DNA of 24,981 nucleotides, from the NCBI GenBank assembly GCA_964614095.1, contig CAZTJO010000030.1, positions 1 to 24,981 on the forward strand. Reading direction: 5' to 3'. Numbering within the stretch: the first letter of the stretch is position 1; the number at the start of each line of letters is the position of its first letter. Below the pieces are notes generated by a model, which saw only the letters and a program-made list of their open reading frames with translations, made no database searches and was not told where the DNA came from. The DNA comes from CAZWKX01 sp964614095. GTDB lineage: Bacteria; Actinomycetota; Acidimicrobiia; Spongiisociales; UBA11373. Below, piece by piece: positions 7,041 to 14,046 of the stretch. A program made the position numbers and the translations under genes.

Positions 7041-7311
7041 ACCGTGCTAGGCGGGGCGCTAGGGGTGCCCTGTACCCGAAACCCTCTATATGCGGGGCCG
7101 AACTCCCCGCCCGAGGGCCACCGATGGTCGGGCCGAGCGCCGGACACGTGGTGTTGAGAGCCGGGTCCTACGCGGCGGGACCACCGTGAACCGGGTCAGA
7201 TCCGGAAGGAAGCAGCCCTAAGCGGGACGCCCGGGTGCCGTAGGGTCACCTGGCCGGAGCCGGCGATCCGGGACGCGCCGGGTATCGGAGTTCGACGGCG
7301 GGGTGCACGGT
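7041..7311 (+). ncRNA. ffs: Signal recognition particle RNA, large (Alu-containing) type
   Basis: The S-domain core GGTCAG then TCCGGAAGGAAGCAGCC (7194-7217), the binding site for the Ffh M domain, is unmistakable. Unlike 4.5S RNA, it continues on both sides. Upstream is an Alu-like domain with GTGCTAG, GGTGCCCTGTACC (7064-7076) and GGGCCGAA (7095-7102), all as I recall them from Bacillus subtilis scRNA. GTGGTGTTGA (7148-7157) and the closing GGTGCACGGT also match that RNA. The termini pair: ACCGTGC (7041-7047) with GCACGGT (7305-7311). The length, about 271 nt, equals the Bacillus RNA. The arms flanking the S-domain (around 7160-7180 and 7236-7254) are complementary. Ends are accurate to a few bases. 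A match to the large bacterial SRP covariance model would confirm it. Confidence 0.92.
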
Positions 7312-7312
7312 C

Positions 7313-7351
7313 ATTCTTCTTCGGGCCGCCATAAACGGCCCGAAGAAGAAT
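7313..7351 (+). terminator. Terminator of the SRP RNA, possibly bidirectional
   Basis: ATTCTTCTTCGGGCCG and its exact complement form a 16-bp stem with a 7-nt loop, starting 2 nt after the SRP RNA terminal helix. It lies between that RNA and the convergent menG operon and may end both transcripts. The next 96 bases up to the menG stop hold only a short repeated GCAGAATGCA and nothing else recognisable. Confidence 0.75.
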
Positions 7352-7447
7352 GCAGAATGCAGTTGGCAGAATGCAAAAGACAAGGGCCGTGGCACACGCT
7401 TATGCACCTCAAGCCCTGTATCTTCATTCTGAGTCTCCGTGAGGCTC

Positions 7448-8074
7448 TCACTCCCGGCGCAGCACCGCCCCATACACAAACCCCCACAGGCCCATACGCC
7501 ACACGCCCTCAATCTGGAGCGGTCCCACGGCGAACAACGCCTCAGGCTCCGGCAGCTTGTCCAGGCTCCGGTGCAGATACCAGTACTCGCGGGGTGCAGC
7601 CGCAAACGTGCCAACCACCGGTAGTACCACCGCGGTCCCGGCCCGATGCAGGGAGCGGCGCCATCCGGCCCGGGGCCTGGCCAGATCAACGATCCCCGCC
7701 GCCCCGCCGGGACGCAGGACCCGATACATCTCCGCCAGTGTCTCCGGGATCGACTCCAGGTTGCGGAACACGTAGGCGGAGAAGACGGCATCAAAGCTGC
7801 CGTCGTCAAACGGGAGTGCCTCACCGGCGCCGACCACCCGACTCTGCTGCGGGTTGCGCTTCAGCATCTGCGGCACCGGATCGATCGCCACCACTTCCCG
7901 ATCGCCGAACTCACCTGCGGCCGATCCGGTCCCGGCCCCAAGATCGAGCACCCGGCCCGGGGGCAGCCGATTGATCACCGCACGCCGCCACCTCCCGTCG
8001 CGGCCCAGCGACAGCACCCTATTGAGCGCGTCATAGCGACGGGCGATGCGTGAGAAGACCTCCCTGCCCTTCAC
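7448..8074 (-). CDS. menG: Demethylmenaquinone methyltransferase (UbiE/MenG family)
   Basis: A 208-residue class I SAM-dependent methyltransferase. The N-terminal YDALNRVLSLGRDGRWRR is the UbiE/MenG signature region. VLDLGAGTG is the SAM-binding glycine loop. FRNLESIPETLAEMYRVLRP matches the second UbiE signature. The enzyme methylates demethylmenaquinone in the last step of menaquinone synthesis; choice of menaquinone over ubiquinone rests on the actinobacterial context. The GTG at 8074 overlaps the serS stop (GTGA); an in-frame upstream extension to 8284 only reads serS out of frame. At 208 aa it is a little short for the family (about 230). It is last in the tRNA-Leu to menG transcription unit. 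Confidence 0.88.
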   Translation of the reverse strand: MKGREVFSRIARRYDALNRVLSLGRDGRWRRAVINRLPPGRVLDLGAGTGSAAGEFGDREVVAIDPVPQMLKRNPQQSRVVGAGEALPFDDGSFDAVFSAYVFRNLESIPETLAEMYRVLRPGGAAGIVDLARPRAGWRRSLHRAGTAVVLPVVGTFAAAPREYWYLHRSLDKLPEPEALFAVGPLQIEGVWRMGLWGFVYGAVLRRE

Positions 8075-9357
8075 GGCGTGATGAGGCCGAGCCCGACGTA
8101 GGGACGCAGCACTTCGGGCACGATCACACTGCCGTCGGCTTGCTGGAAGTTCTCCAGGATGGCGATCAGGGCCCGGCTCATGGCAATCGCCGTCCCGTTG
8201 AGGGTGTGCACCAGCCGCGTTCCCGCGTCGTCGCGGAACCGGATCTTGAGCCGGCGCGCCTGGAAGTCCGTCGTGTTGGAACATGAGGTGATCTCCCGAT
8301 AGCTCTGCTCACCGGGCATCCATGCCTCGATGTCGTACTTCTTAGCCGCCGGATCGCCGAGATCGCCGGTACACACATTCACCACCCGATAGGAAAGCCC
8401 CAGAGCCTGCACCAGGCCTTCCTCCACCGACAGCAGGTACTCGTGCTCCTCCCAGGACCGGTCGGGATGACAAAACGAGAACATCTCCAGCTTGTCGAAC
8501 TGGTGCACCCGGAAGACGCCCCTGGTGTCCTTGCCGTAGGTGCCCGCCTCCCGCCGGAAGCAGGTAGAGAACCCCACGTAGCGCAAAGGAAGGTCCTCTG
8601 CGGCCAGGATCTCGCCGAGGTGCATCGCCGCCAGCGGCACCTCTGCAGTGCCCACCAGGTAGAGATCGTCGGGTGCGATGGGCTGGCCGCCGCGCTCGCT
8701 GGAACCGACGGCATAGACCTGCTCCCGGGCGCCGGGGAAAAAGCCGGTTCCAAACAAGGCTTCCTCTCTCACCAGCACCGGAGGCACCACCGGAATAAAC
8801 CCTTCGGCCCCGAGCCGCTCCAGCCCCCACTGCACCAGGGCAAACTCGAGAAACACTGCCGCGCCTTTCAGGTAGGCAAACCGGCTTCCCGACACCTTGG
8901 CCCCGCGCTCCACATCGATGATGCCCAGCGCTTCACCCAAATCGAGGTGGTCCCGAGGCTCAAAGCCGAGTTTGGGGATGTCGCCCCAGCGTTTCAGCTC
9001 GACGTTGTCTTCCTCGCTCTCACCCTCAGGCACGCTCGGGTGCGCCAGATTGGGCAAGGTGCGCCACACCTCGTCGAAACGGGCATCGAGCTTCTCGGCC
9101 TCGGCAATGGCGCTCTTGTACTCCTCCGCCAGCGCGCCGGCGGCGGTGATGGCCGCGTCCTTCTTGTCACCTTCGAGGGCGACAATCTCTTGGCCCGAGC
9201 GCTTCTGCTGGGACCGCAGCTCCTCGGCGTGCGTACGCGCCTGCCGCCGCCGCACGTCGATATCGGCCAGTGCAGCAACGTCGACATCGAGCCGCCGCCG
9301 CCTCAGCGCCTCGGCCAGCGCCTTGGGATCATCACGCAGCAGGGAGACATCGATCAC
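8071..9357 (-). CDS. serS: Seryl-tRNA synthetase
   Basis: A 428-residue class II aminoacyl-tRNA synthetase that charges all serine tRNAs. The N-terminus IDVSLLRDDP is the usual SerRS opening. Residues ~25-100 form the charged coiled-coil arm that grips the long variable arm of tRNA-Ser. TAEVPL (the TxE loop), motif 2 (CFRREAGTYGKDTRGVFRVH) and motif 3 (LNGTAIAMSRALIAILEN) are all present. Motif 3 usually reads NGSGLAxGR, so NGTAIAMSR is a mild variant. The GTG at 9357 gives the standard length; the frame can be extended to 9441, but that would run into the upstream gene. It shares a transcription unit with menG and DUF4446, and all four serine tRNA genes lie 5-6 kb away. Confidence 0.96.
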   Translation of the reverse strand: MIDVSLLRDDPKALAEALRRRRLDVDVAALADIDVRRRQARTHAEELRSQQKRSGQEIVALEGDKKDAAITAAGALAEEYKSAIAEAEKLDARFDEVWRTLPNLAHPSVPEGESEEDNVELKRWGDIPKLGFEPRDHLDLGEALGIIDVERGAKVSGSRFAYLKGAAVFLEFALVQWGLERLGAEGFIPVVPPVLVREEALFGTGFFPGAREQVYAVGSSERGGQPIAPDDLYLVGTAEVPLAAMHLGEILAAEDLPLRYVGFSTCFRREAGTYGKDTRGVFRVHQFDKLEMFSFCHPDRSWEEHEYLLSVEEGLVQALGLSYRVVNVCTGDLGDPAAKKYDIEAWMPGEQSYREITSCSNTTDFQARRLKIRFRDDAGTRLVHTLNGTAIAMSRALIAILENFQQADGSVIVPEVLRPYVGLGLITP

Positions 9358-9373
9358 TGCGGCAATGGTAGGG

Positions 9374-9823
9374 CTAGGCGCCCCGGGCCCGTTTGACCAC
9401 GGCCGTCTCCTCCGGTGACAGCTCCTCGACGCCCTTGCCACCCCGGATCATCTTGGTGAAGAAGAGGACCTCGGAGCGTTGCCGCAGGAGAGTCACCACC
9501 AGGCCGTCACCGATCTCATTGAGCAAGGCGATGGACCGGGAGAGATGGCCGGCCATGTCACCGGTGGCGTCGTAGGTAATAACCGCAGTGTTGCGGATCG
9601 CCGTCGGCATCCGCTCATGCACCGACTTCAGCACCGGCTGCATCGCGGTGATCGCCCGCTCCACGGCCACCAAGTCGGAATCGAGCCGGGCGATGGCGTC
9701 GTAGAGGTTTCCATCGGGCGGCACCGCCGACACCCTCTTGTTCACTCGAGTCGCCTGGGCCAAGGCGATAACGGCCACCATCGTCGCCAGCGCCGCCAGC
9801 GCCACTGCAACCTCGACACTCAT
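9374..9823 (-). CDS. DUF4446 family membrane-anchored protein
   Basis: A 149-residue protein. Residues ~4-22 form one N-terminal membrane segment. A region of helical character follows (LYDAIARLDSDLVAVERAIT). The C-terminal part has AVITYDATGDMAGHLSRSIALLNEIGDGLVVTLL..RSEVLFFTKMI, then ELSPEETAVV, which is the DUF4446 pattern as I know it. Function is unknown. Its ATG overlaps the stop of the upstream gene (ATGA), and it ends 16 nt before serS. Confidence 0.8.
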   Translation of the reverse strand: MSVEVAVALAALATMVAVIALAQATRVNKRVSAVPPDGNLYDAIARLDSDLVAVERAITAMQPVLKSVHERMPTAIRNTAVITYDATGDMAGHLSRSIALLNEIGDGLVVTLLRQRSEVLFFTKMIRGGKGVEELSPEETAVVKRARGA

Positions 9824-10818
9824 TCCGCAGTATCCCTCAAGAACATGAAACTCATCGAGTCATCGGCCGGGTTGCTGTCCTCTCCGGTCAGCTCCACGGT
9901 CACCTCGTAGAACGTACCAGCGTCGGCGGGAAGATCGGTGAATAGCACGGTGGTCAGCTGGCCGGCGCGGAGCAGCGGGATGGTCTGCTCGGTCTGGTAC
10001 ATGTCCCCTTCTCCGGAGATCATCGTCAACTGTACGACGATGCCCAGCCTCTCGACGGTCCCGTTGTTCCCGATGATCGCCTCCGCATCGAGGCGGGCCG
10101 ACACCGGAATCACGGAAATCCCCTCCTCTTCGCCAATGGGGCCGGGGTCGAGCCGCAGATCGGACACAGATACGTTTGCCACCAAGCCGAGAGCCGGGGT
10201 CAAGAAGAGCCGTTGTCCCAGGTCGGCCGCATCAAAAGACGCCTCGTTCTCGGCGGTGATGAACTCCACCTCGGGGAAAGCACGAGCCAAATCGGACGTG
10301 TCCACATCTTCGAGCGCAACAAGGAAATAGGCGTAGGCCTCATCGCCCACCTGGAGAGCAGTGATGCCATCGCCGACCAGCTTGAGGGCGGCATCATCGA
10401 GGGGCGCCTCGGTGAGATCGACCATGCCCCGGCTGGCCTGGGCCACACCGTCACCCCAGCTGCTCGTTGCCACGTCCAAGTAGGCATGTGCGGTCCTCAC
10501 CGCCGCAGCCCCGGGGACCTCGAGTTCGTCGACCTCCGCAGCAATACGCATCGCTTCCACCTGCAGCTCATCCAGGGACTCGACCAGCAGCGGCCGCTGC
10601 AATTGCTCCAGGCTCCCCACGAGATCATCCAGCCGATTGGCGACATCGGCGGCCGCATCGGCTAGTCCTATGGCATTATCGAGGTACTGGCGACGCAGCT
10701 GTCGATCGGACTGAATACGGGTGATGGCATAGGCGATAACGAGGACCACCAGTGCCGCCACCAGCAGCACGATACGGCGCCCTCGTCGACGGCTCCGTCG
10801 CACCTGCTGATAGGTCAT
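9820..10818 (-). CDS. Single-pass membrane protein of unknown function, directly behind tRNA-Leu
   Basis: A 332-residue protein. It has a basic N-terminus (RRSRRRGRR), one membrane segment at about 18-37, a helical outer region with QLQRPLLVESLDELQVEAMRI, and a C-terminal region (~215-332) rich in short beta-strands that resembles an immunoglobulin-like or CARDB fold. I do not recognise a family. The ATG at 10818 is the only sensible start before the membrane segment. It lies 5 nt from the 3' end of tRNA-Leu and has no Shine-Dalgarno, so the mRNA would be nearly leaderless once the tRNA is cut out. The gene is probably transcribed from the tRNA promoter together with DUF4446, serS and menG. 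Confidence 0.75.
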   Translation of the reverse strand: MTYQQVRRSRRRGRRIVLLVAALVVLVIAYAITRIQSDRQLRRQYLDNAIGLADAAADVANRLDDLVGSLEQLQRPLLVESLDELQVEAMRIAAEVDELEVPGAAAVRTAHAYLDVATSSWGDGVAQASRGMVDLTEAPLDDAALKLVGDGITALQVGDEAYAYFLVALEDVDTSDLARAFPEVEFITAENEASFDAADLGQRLFLTPALGLVANVSVSDLRLDPGPIGEEEGISVIPVSARLDAEAIIGNNGTVERLGIVVQLTMISGEGDMYQTEQTIPLLRAGQLTTVLFTDLPADAGTFYEVTVELTGEDSNPADDSMSFMFLRDTAE

Positions 10819-10823
10819 CGGAG

Positions 10824-10909
10824 TGGGCGAGGGGGGACTCGAACCCCCACGAGCTAAATCGCTCACAGGATCCTGAATCCTGCGCGTCTCCCAATTCCGC
10901 CACTCGCCC
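10824..10909 (-). tRNA. tRNA-Leu (anticodon CAG)
   Basis: An 86-nt class II tRNA read from 10909. The acceptor GGGCGAG pairs with CTCGCCC. The anticodon stem is CAGGA/TCCTG with loop TTCAGGA, anticodon CAG, reading CUG. It has a long variable arm, T-loop TTCGAGT, A73 as expected for leucine, and no encoded CCA. As I recall it, the M. tuberculosis leuT gene, also CAG, lies next to fhaA in the same way. Confidence 0.95.
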
Positions 10910-10920
10910 GAGAGCCGGGC

Positions 10921-10926
10921 ATCGTA
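10921..10926 (-). promoter_or_regulatory. -10 box of the tRNA-Leu/serS/menG unit
   Basis: TACGAT on the minus strand lies 11 nt upstream of the tRNA 5' end and fits TAnnnT. It sits in the 64-bp gap shared with the divergent fhaA promoter. Confidence 0.5.
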
Positions 10927-10960
10927 CCACGGGCTGCCATCCCGCAATTACGAGGAGCCG

Positions 10961-10966
10961 TACACT
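10961..10966 (+). promoter_or_regulatory. -10 box of the fhaA operon, predicting a leaderless mRNA
   Basis: TACACT (TAnnnT) ends 7 nt before the ATG at 10974, so transcription should begin at or next to the start codon. A GAGGAG at 10952-10957 is too far upstream (16 nt) to act as a Shine-Dalgarno and would lie outside the transcript. Confidence 0.5.
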
Positions 10967-10973
10967 TATTGTG

Positions 10974-11627
10974 ATGGGATTGGCCCGCGGGATAGAACGC
11001 CGCCTGGAGCGGCTTGTGGACGGCATGGCCGCACGTCTCTTCCGCGGCCGCATACATCCAGTCGAGTTGGGCAGCCGCCTCATCCGTGAGGCCGATCTCT
11101 CCCTTCAGGAAGGGACGGCCGGTCCTGTGGCCCCCAACTACTTTGTCGTCACCTTGGGTGGCCCTCCCGCCGATGACGCCGCTTTGGAGGAAGCCCAGGC
11201 CGAGCTGGCCCTTGTTGTCGAGGAAAACGCCGCCGAGCGCGGATGGCGCCTCGACGGTCCTGCCGTCGTGCGCATCGGCACCGGCGCCGGCATCCCGTCG
11301 GATGCATCGGTCGAGGCCTCCTTCGCCCCCGGCGAGGTTCCCGTCTGGGCCCGTTTGGTGCCTCCCGGACGCAGCGCAGCCTTGGAGGTCCGCTACAACC
11401 GCTCCACCATCGGCCGCTCCCGCGACGCCGACCTGTCCATCGCCGCCTCCGAAGTCTCACGCCTGCACGCCCTCCTCTGGCGGCAAGCCGGCGGCGCCTG
11501 GATTCACGACCTCGGCTCCTCCAACGGCACCTACGTCAATGGAGAACGCATCACCGAGGTCCTCGAGGTGCTGGACGGAGACGTTCTGACCTTCGGTGAG
11601 CCGCACTATGTGTACCGGATGGTCTGA
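10974..11627 (+). CDS. fhaA: FHA-domain protein FhaA (DUF3662 plus FHA)
   Basis: A 217-residue cytoplasmic protein. Residues 1-~110 are the FhaA N-terminal domain (MGLARGIERRLERLVDG, RIHPVELGSRLIREAD). The C-terminal FHA domain carries TIGRSRDADL, then SRLHALL and DLGSSNGTYVNG, the phosphothreonine-binding loops. In mycobacteria FhaA binds the phosphorylated pseudokinase domain of MviN and regulates peptidoglycan synthesis. The linker is short: Mtb FhaA is over 500 aa, so this is a compact version. The ATG at 10974 matches family starts. The gene heads a tightly coupled operon that ends with the kinase likely to phosphorylate its partners. Confidence 0.92.
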   Translation: MGLARGIERRLERLVDGMAARLFRGRIHPVELGSRLIREADLSLQEGTAGPVAPNYFVVTLGGPPADDAALEEAQAELALVVEENAAERGWRLDGPAVVRIGTGAGIPSDASVEASFAPGEVPVWARLVPPGRSAALEVRYNRSTIGRSRDADLSIAASEVSRLHALLWRQAGGAWIHDLGSSNGTYVNGERITEVLEVLDGDVLTFGEPHYVYRMV

Positions 11628-12032
11628 ATGCCCACTCCCGTACTCGACGCCCTCAAGGTGGCATTCATCGTCGTCCTGTACCTGTACCTCTGGCATGTGG
11701 CCAAAGCGGTGCGCGGCCACCTGGGAGCGGGAGCGGACCGCAGGGAAGCCCTGGAGATAGAGGTGAAACGCTCCCCCTCCAATCAGCAGCTCACCTTTGC
11801 CGTCACCGGGGCTCTCATTGTGGGCCGCAGCCCCGAGGCCGACGTCATCGTCGACGACCCTTACGCCTCCGATTTCCATGCCCGTCTCGGTCCCCATGCC
11901 GGCGGGGTGCGGCTCCACGATCTCGACAGCACCAACGGAACCTTTGTGAACGGTGAGAAGATCGCCGCTCCGACGGTCCTGCAGCGTGGTGACAATCTCC
12001 AGGTAGGCGACACCGTCATGGAGGTGAAATGA
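11628..12032 (+). CDS. fhaB: Membrane-anchored FHA-domain protein FhaB
   Basis: A 134-residue protein starting directly after the fhaA stop (TGA then ATG). Residues ~5-27 form one membrane segment (VAFIVVLYLYLWHV). The FHA domain follows, with IVGRSPEADVIV, then SDFHARL and DLDSTNGTFVNGEK. The serine usually found before the His of the FHA loop (SRxH) is changed: the text is YASDFHAR. In actinobacteria FhaB (FipA) links the PknB system to division through FtsZ/FtsQ. ATGA overlap with the phosphatase gene shows coupled translation. Confidence 0.9.
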   Translation: MPTPVLDALKVAFIVVLYLYLWHVAKAVRGHLGAGADRREALEIEVKRSPSNQQLTFAVTGALIVGRSPEADVIVDDPYASDFHARLGPHAGGVRLHDLDSTNGTFVNGEKIAAPTVLQRGDNLQVGDTVMEVK

Positions 12033-12760
12033 CCTACACCTGGGCCACCGGCACCGAGATAGGCCTCATCCGCCGACACAACGAGGACTCGGTGTGGCCC
12101 CGTCACGAAGACGGTTCCGGCCTTGCCGCCGGGAAGGCCGAAGGCGTCTTTGTTGCAGCCGTAGCCGACGGCATGGGCGGCCACGTCGGAGGTGAGGTGG
12201 CCAGTCATATCGCCATCGACACTGCCACCGGCATCGAGGGGGATGCCAAGACCCGAGTGGCGGCGGCGAATCTGGCTCTTGTCGACGCGGTACGACAACA
12301 GCCGCGCCTTGCCGGCATGGGCACCACTCTCACTGTGGCGCTGTTCTCCGCCGACGGAGAGGTGGAGATCGGCCACATCGGCGACAGCAGGGCATACCTG
12401 TACCGCAAGAACAAGCTCAGACAGATCACCCGCGACCACTCGCTCATCGCCGAGATGCTGGAGGCGGGTGAGCTGACCGAAAAGGACGCCGCCGTGCATC
12501 CCTACCGCAGCGTTATCACCCGCGCCCTTGGGCTCGACCGCACCATCGATGTCGATCGTTTTGAGATCGAGCTTCGCGATGGTGACCGGGTTCTCCTCTG
12601 CAGCGACGGCCTTACCGGCATGGTCAAAGACAAAAGCATCAGCCGCATCCTCGACGGTCACTCCAATCCGGCCGAGGCCGTCTCGGCGCTGGTCGAGGCT
12701 GCCAATGCCGCCGGCGGCGCCGACAACATCTCGGTAGTCATCGTCGATCTCAGCACGTGA
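12029..12760 (+). CDS. pstP: PP2C-type Ser/Thr protein phosphatase (PstP), catalytic domain only
   Basis: A 243-residue metal-dependent phosphatase that removes phosphate from the kinase and its substrates. The metal-binding motifs are all present: RHNEDS (16-21), ADGMGGH with D47, GDSRAYLY, CSDGLTGM and GGADNIS. The protein stops where the catalytic domain ends. There is no membrane segment or extracellular region, whereas M. tuberculosis PstP is a membrane protein of about 514 aa. The size equals that of the soluble PrpC/Stp1 phosphatases of Firmicutes. It overlaps fhaB and rodA by 4 bp each, so a downstream domain has not been lost to a frameshift: the next frame is rodA itself. Confidence 0.94.
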   Translation: MTYTWATGTEIGLIRRHNEDSVWPRHEDGSGLAAGKAEGVFVAAVADGMGGHVGGEVASHIAIDTATGIEGDAKTRVAAANLALVDAVRQQPRLAGMGTTLTVALFSADGEVEIGHIGDSRAYLYRKNKLRQITRDHSLIAEMLEAGELTEKDAAVHPYRSVITRALGLDRTIDVDRFEIELRDGDRVLLCSDGLTGMVKDKSISRILDGHSNPAEAVSALVEAANAAGGADNISVVIVDLST

Positions 12761-14046
12761 CCCGCAACGCTGAATCCGCCCTCCTCGTTCTTGCCGCCCT
12801 CCTGACCGGAGCCGGCGCCGCCCTGGTCACCGTCACCATGGACGACACGATCATGGCCGACGCCGCCCTGGCCCCGGCAGTGTTCCTCGCCGGTTTTGGT
12901 GGACTGCTAATCGCGGTTCGGCGTTGGGCCTCGGGCTCAGTACGCACGCTGCTTCCCCTCGTGGCCCTGCTCACCGCGGTGGGCTGGATTGAGATCTACC
13001 GCATCGACCGCCAGGCGGGCCGCCTCCAGCTGGCCTGGATCTTGCTGGGCACCACACTGGCAGGTGCTGTTCTCTTCCTCCTGCGCCGAAGAGGCGTCGA
13101 GGTCCTGCGCCGCTACCGCTACATGTTCCTCGTCGCCGGCCTCGGCCTGCTCCTGCTCCCGCTTCTCCCTCAAGCACTGCCCCTGCACGGGGTCACCATC
13201 AACGGGTCCCGGCTCTGGGTTCGGCTCGATGCCGGATCTGCCTCATTCTCACTCCAGCCCGGCGAAGCGGCGAAGCTGCTGATCGTCGCCTTCCTGGCCT
13301 CGTACCTGGCCGACCGGCACCGAGGCCTGGCCGATATGCCGCGCCGGCTCGGGCCGCTGCACGTGCCTGAACCCCGCCAGCTGCTGCCGATCTTCCTCGC
13401 CTTCGGGGTCAGCTTTCTGGTCCTCGTCTACCAGCGCGACCTGGGTGCGTCCCTGCTGCTTTTTGCCGTGTTCGCCACCATGCTGTACGCGGCCACGGCC
13501 CGCCCCACCTACCTGATCGCCAGCGCCGCCCTGGTCGCCGGCGGAGGCCTGGCCGCCGCCCAGTCTTTCTCCCACGTCCAGGTCCGAGTGGAAGCCTGGC
13601 TGCATCCCTTCGCCGACTTCACCGGCACCGGATACCAAATCGCACAAGGTCTTTTTGCCCTGGGCTCCGGCGGCCTCACCGGAGCCGGGTTTGGAGCGGG
13701 CAGCCCCGACCTCATCCCCGCCGCCTCCACCGATTACATCTTTGTGGCCATCGCCGAGGAGCTCGGCCTCGCCGGCGGCCTCGCCGTGCTCGCCGCCTTC
13801 GGGCTTGTGATCTCCATCGGGTTCGGCATCGCTATGCGTGCCGGAGACGCCTTCCGCAAGCTGCTCGCCGCCGGCCTCACCCTTACCCTCGGTGTGCAGA
13901 CCCTGCTGATCCTGGCCGGCGTCATCAGGCTGTTCCCGGTCACCGGCATCACCCTCCCCTTTATGTCCTACGGCGGCTCGTCGCTGCTCGCCAACCTGGT
14001 CCTGATTGCCGTCTTGGTCCGCATATCCCATGAGGAACGGGTATGA
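12757..14046 (+). CDS. rodA: SEDS peptidoglycan glycosyltransferase RodA/FtsW
   Basis: A 429-residue polytopic SEDS protein that polymerises lipid II into glycan chains at the membrane. Family landmarks in order: NGSRLWVRL, SLQPGEAAKLL (usually QPSE), YQRDLGASLLLF, ADFTGTGYQIAQ with the catalytic-type aspartate D287, STDYIFVAIAEELG, and LPFMSYGGSS. The GTG start overlaps the pstP stop. The gene is followed, with ATGA overlap, by its cognate class B transpeptidase. In this operon position the mycobacterial homologue is RodA, acting in elongation rather than division. Confidence 0.95.
   Translation: MTRNAESALLVLAALLTGAGAALVTVTMDDTIMADAALAPAVFLAGFGGLLIAVRRWASGSVRTLLPLVALLTAVGWIEIYRIDRQAGRLQLAWILLGTTLAGAVLFLLRRRGVEVLRRYRYMFLVAGLGLLLLPLLPQALPLHGVTINGSRLWVRLDAGSASFSLQPGEAAKLLIVAFLASYLADRHRGLADMPRRLGPLHVPEPRQLLPIFLAFGVSFLVLVYQRDLGASLLLFAVFATMLYAATARPTYLIASAALVAGGGLAAAQSFSHVQVRVEAWLHPFADFTGTGYQIAQGLFALGSGGLTGAGFGAGSPDLIPAASTDYIFVAIAEELGLAGGLAVLAAFGLVISIGFGIAMRAGDAFRKLLAAGLTLTLGVQTLLILAGVIRLFPVTGITLPFMSYGGSSLLANLVLIAVLVRISHEERV

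Noticed and set aside
7154..7260. Interpretation as a small 4.5S-type SRP RNA
   Set aside because: The S-domain alone would fit, but the conserved Alu-type elements upstream and the paired ends at 7041 and 7311 show the large form.
7351..7378. GCAGAATGCA repeated twice after the SRP terminator
   Set aside because: Two short copies only, without regular spacing; not a CRISPR or mobile-element end.
8443..9396. 317-codon plus-strand frame opposite serS
   Set aside because: A shadow of serS; the minus strand carries all SerRS motifs.
10752..10973. N-terminal extension of FhaA through the tRNA-Leu gene
   Set aside because: It would translate the antisense of a tRNA. The ATG at 10974 matches the FhaA family start.
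12757..14046. Assignment of the SEDS gene as ftsW
   Set aside because: The motifs alone do not separate FtsW from RodA, but the coupling to pbpA and position next to pstP match rodA in related genomes.
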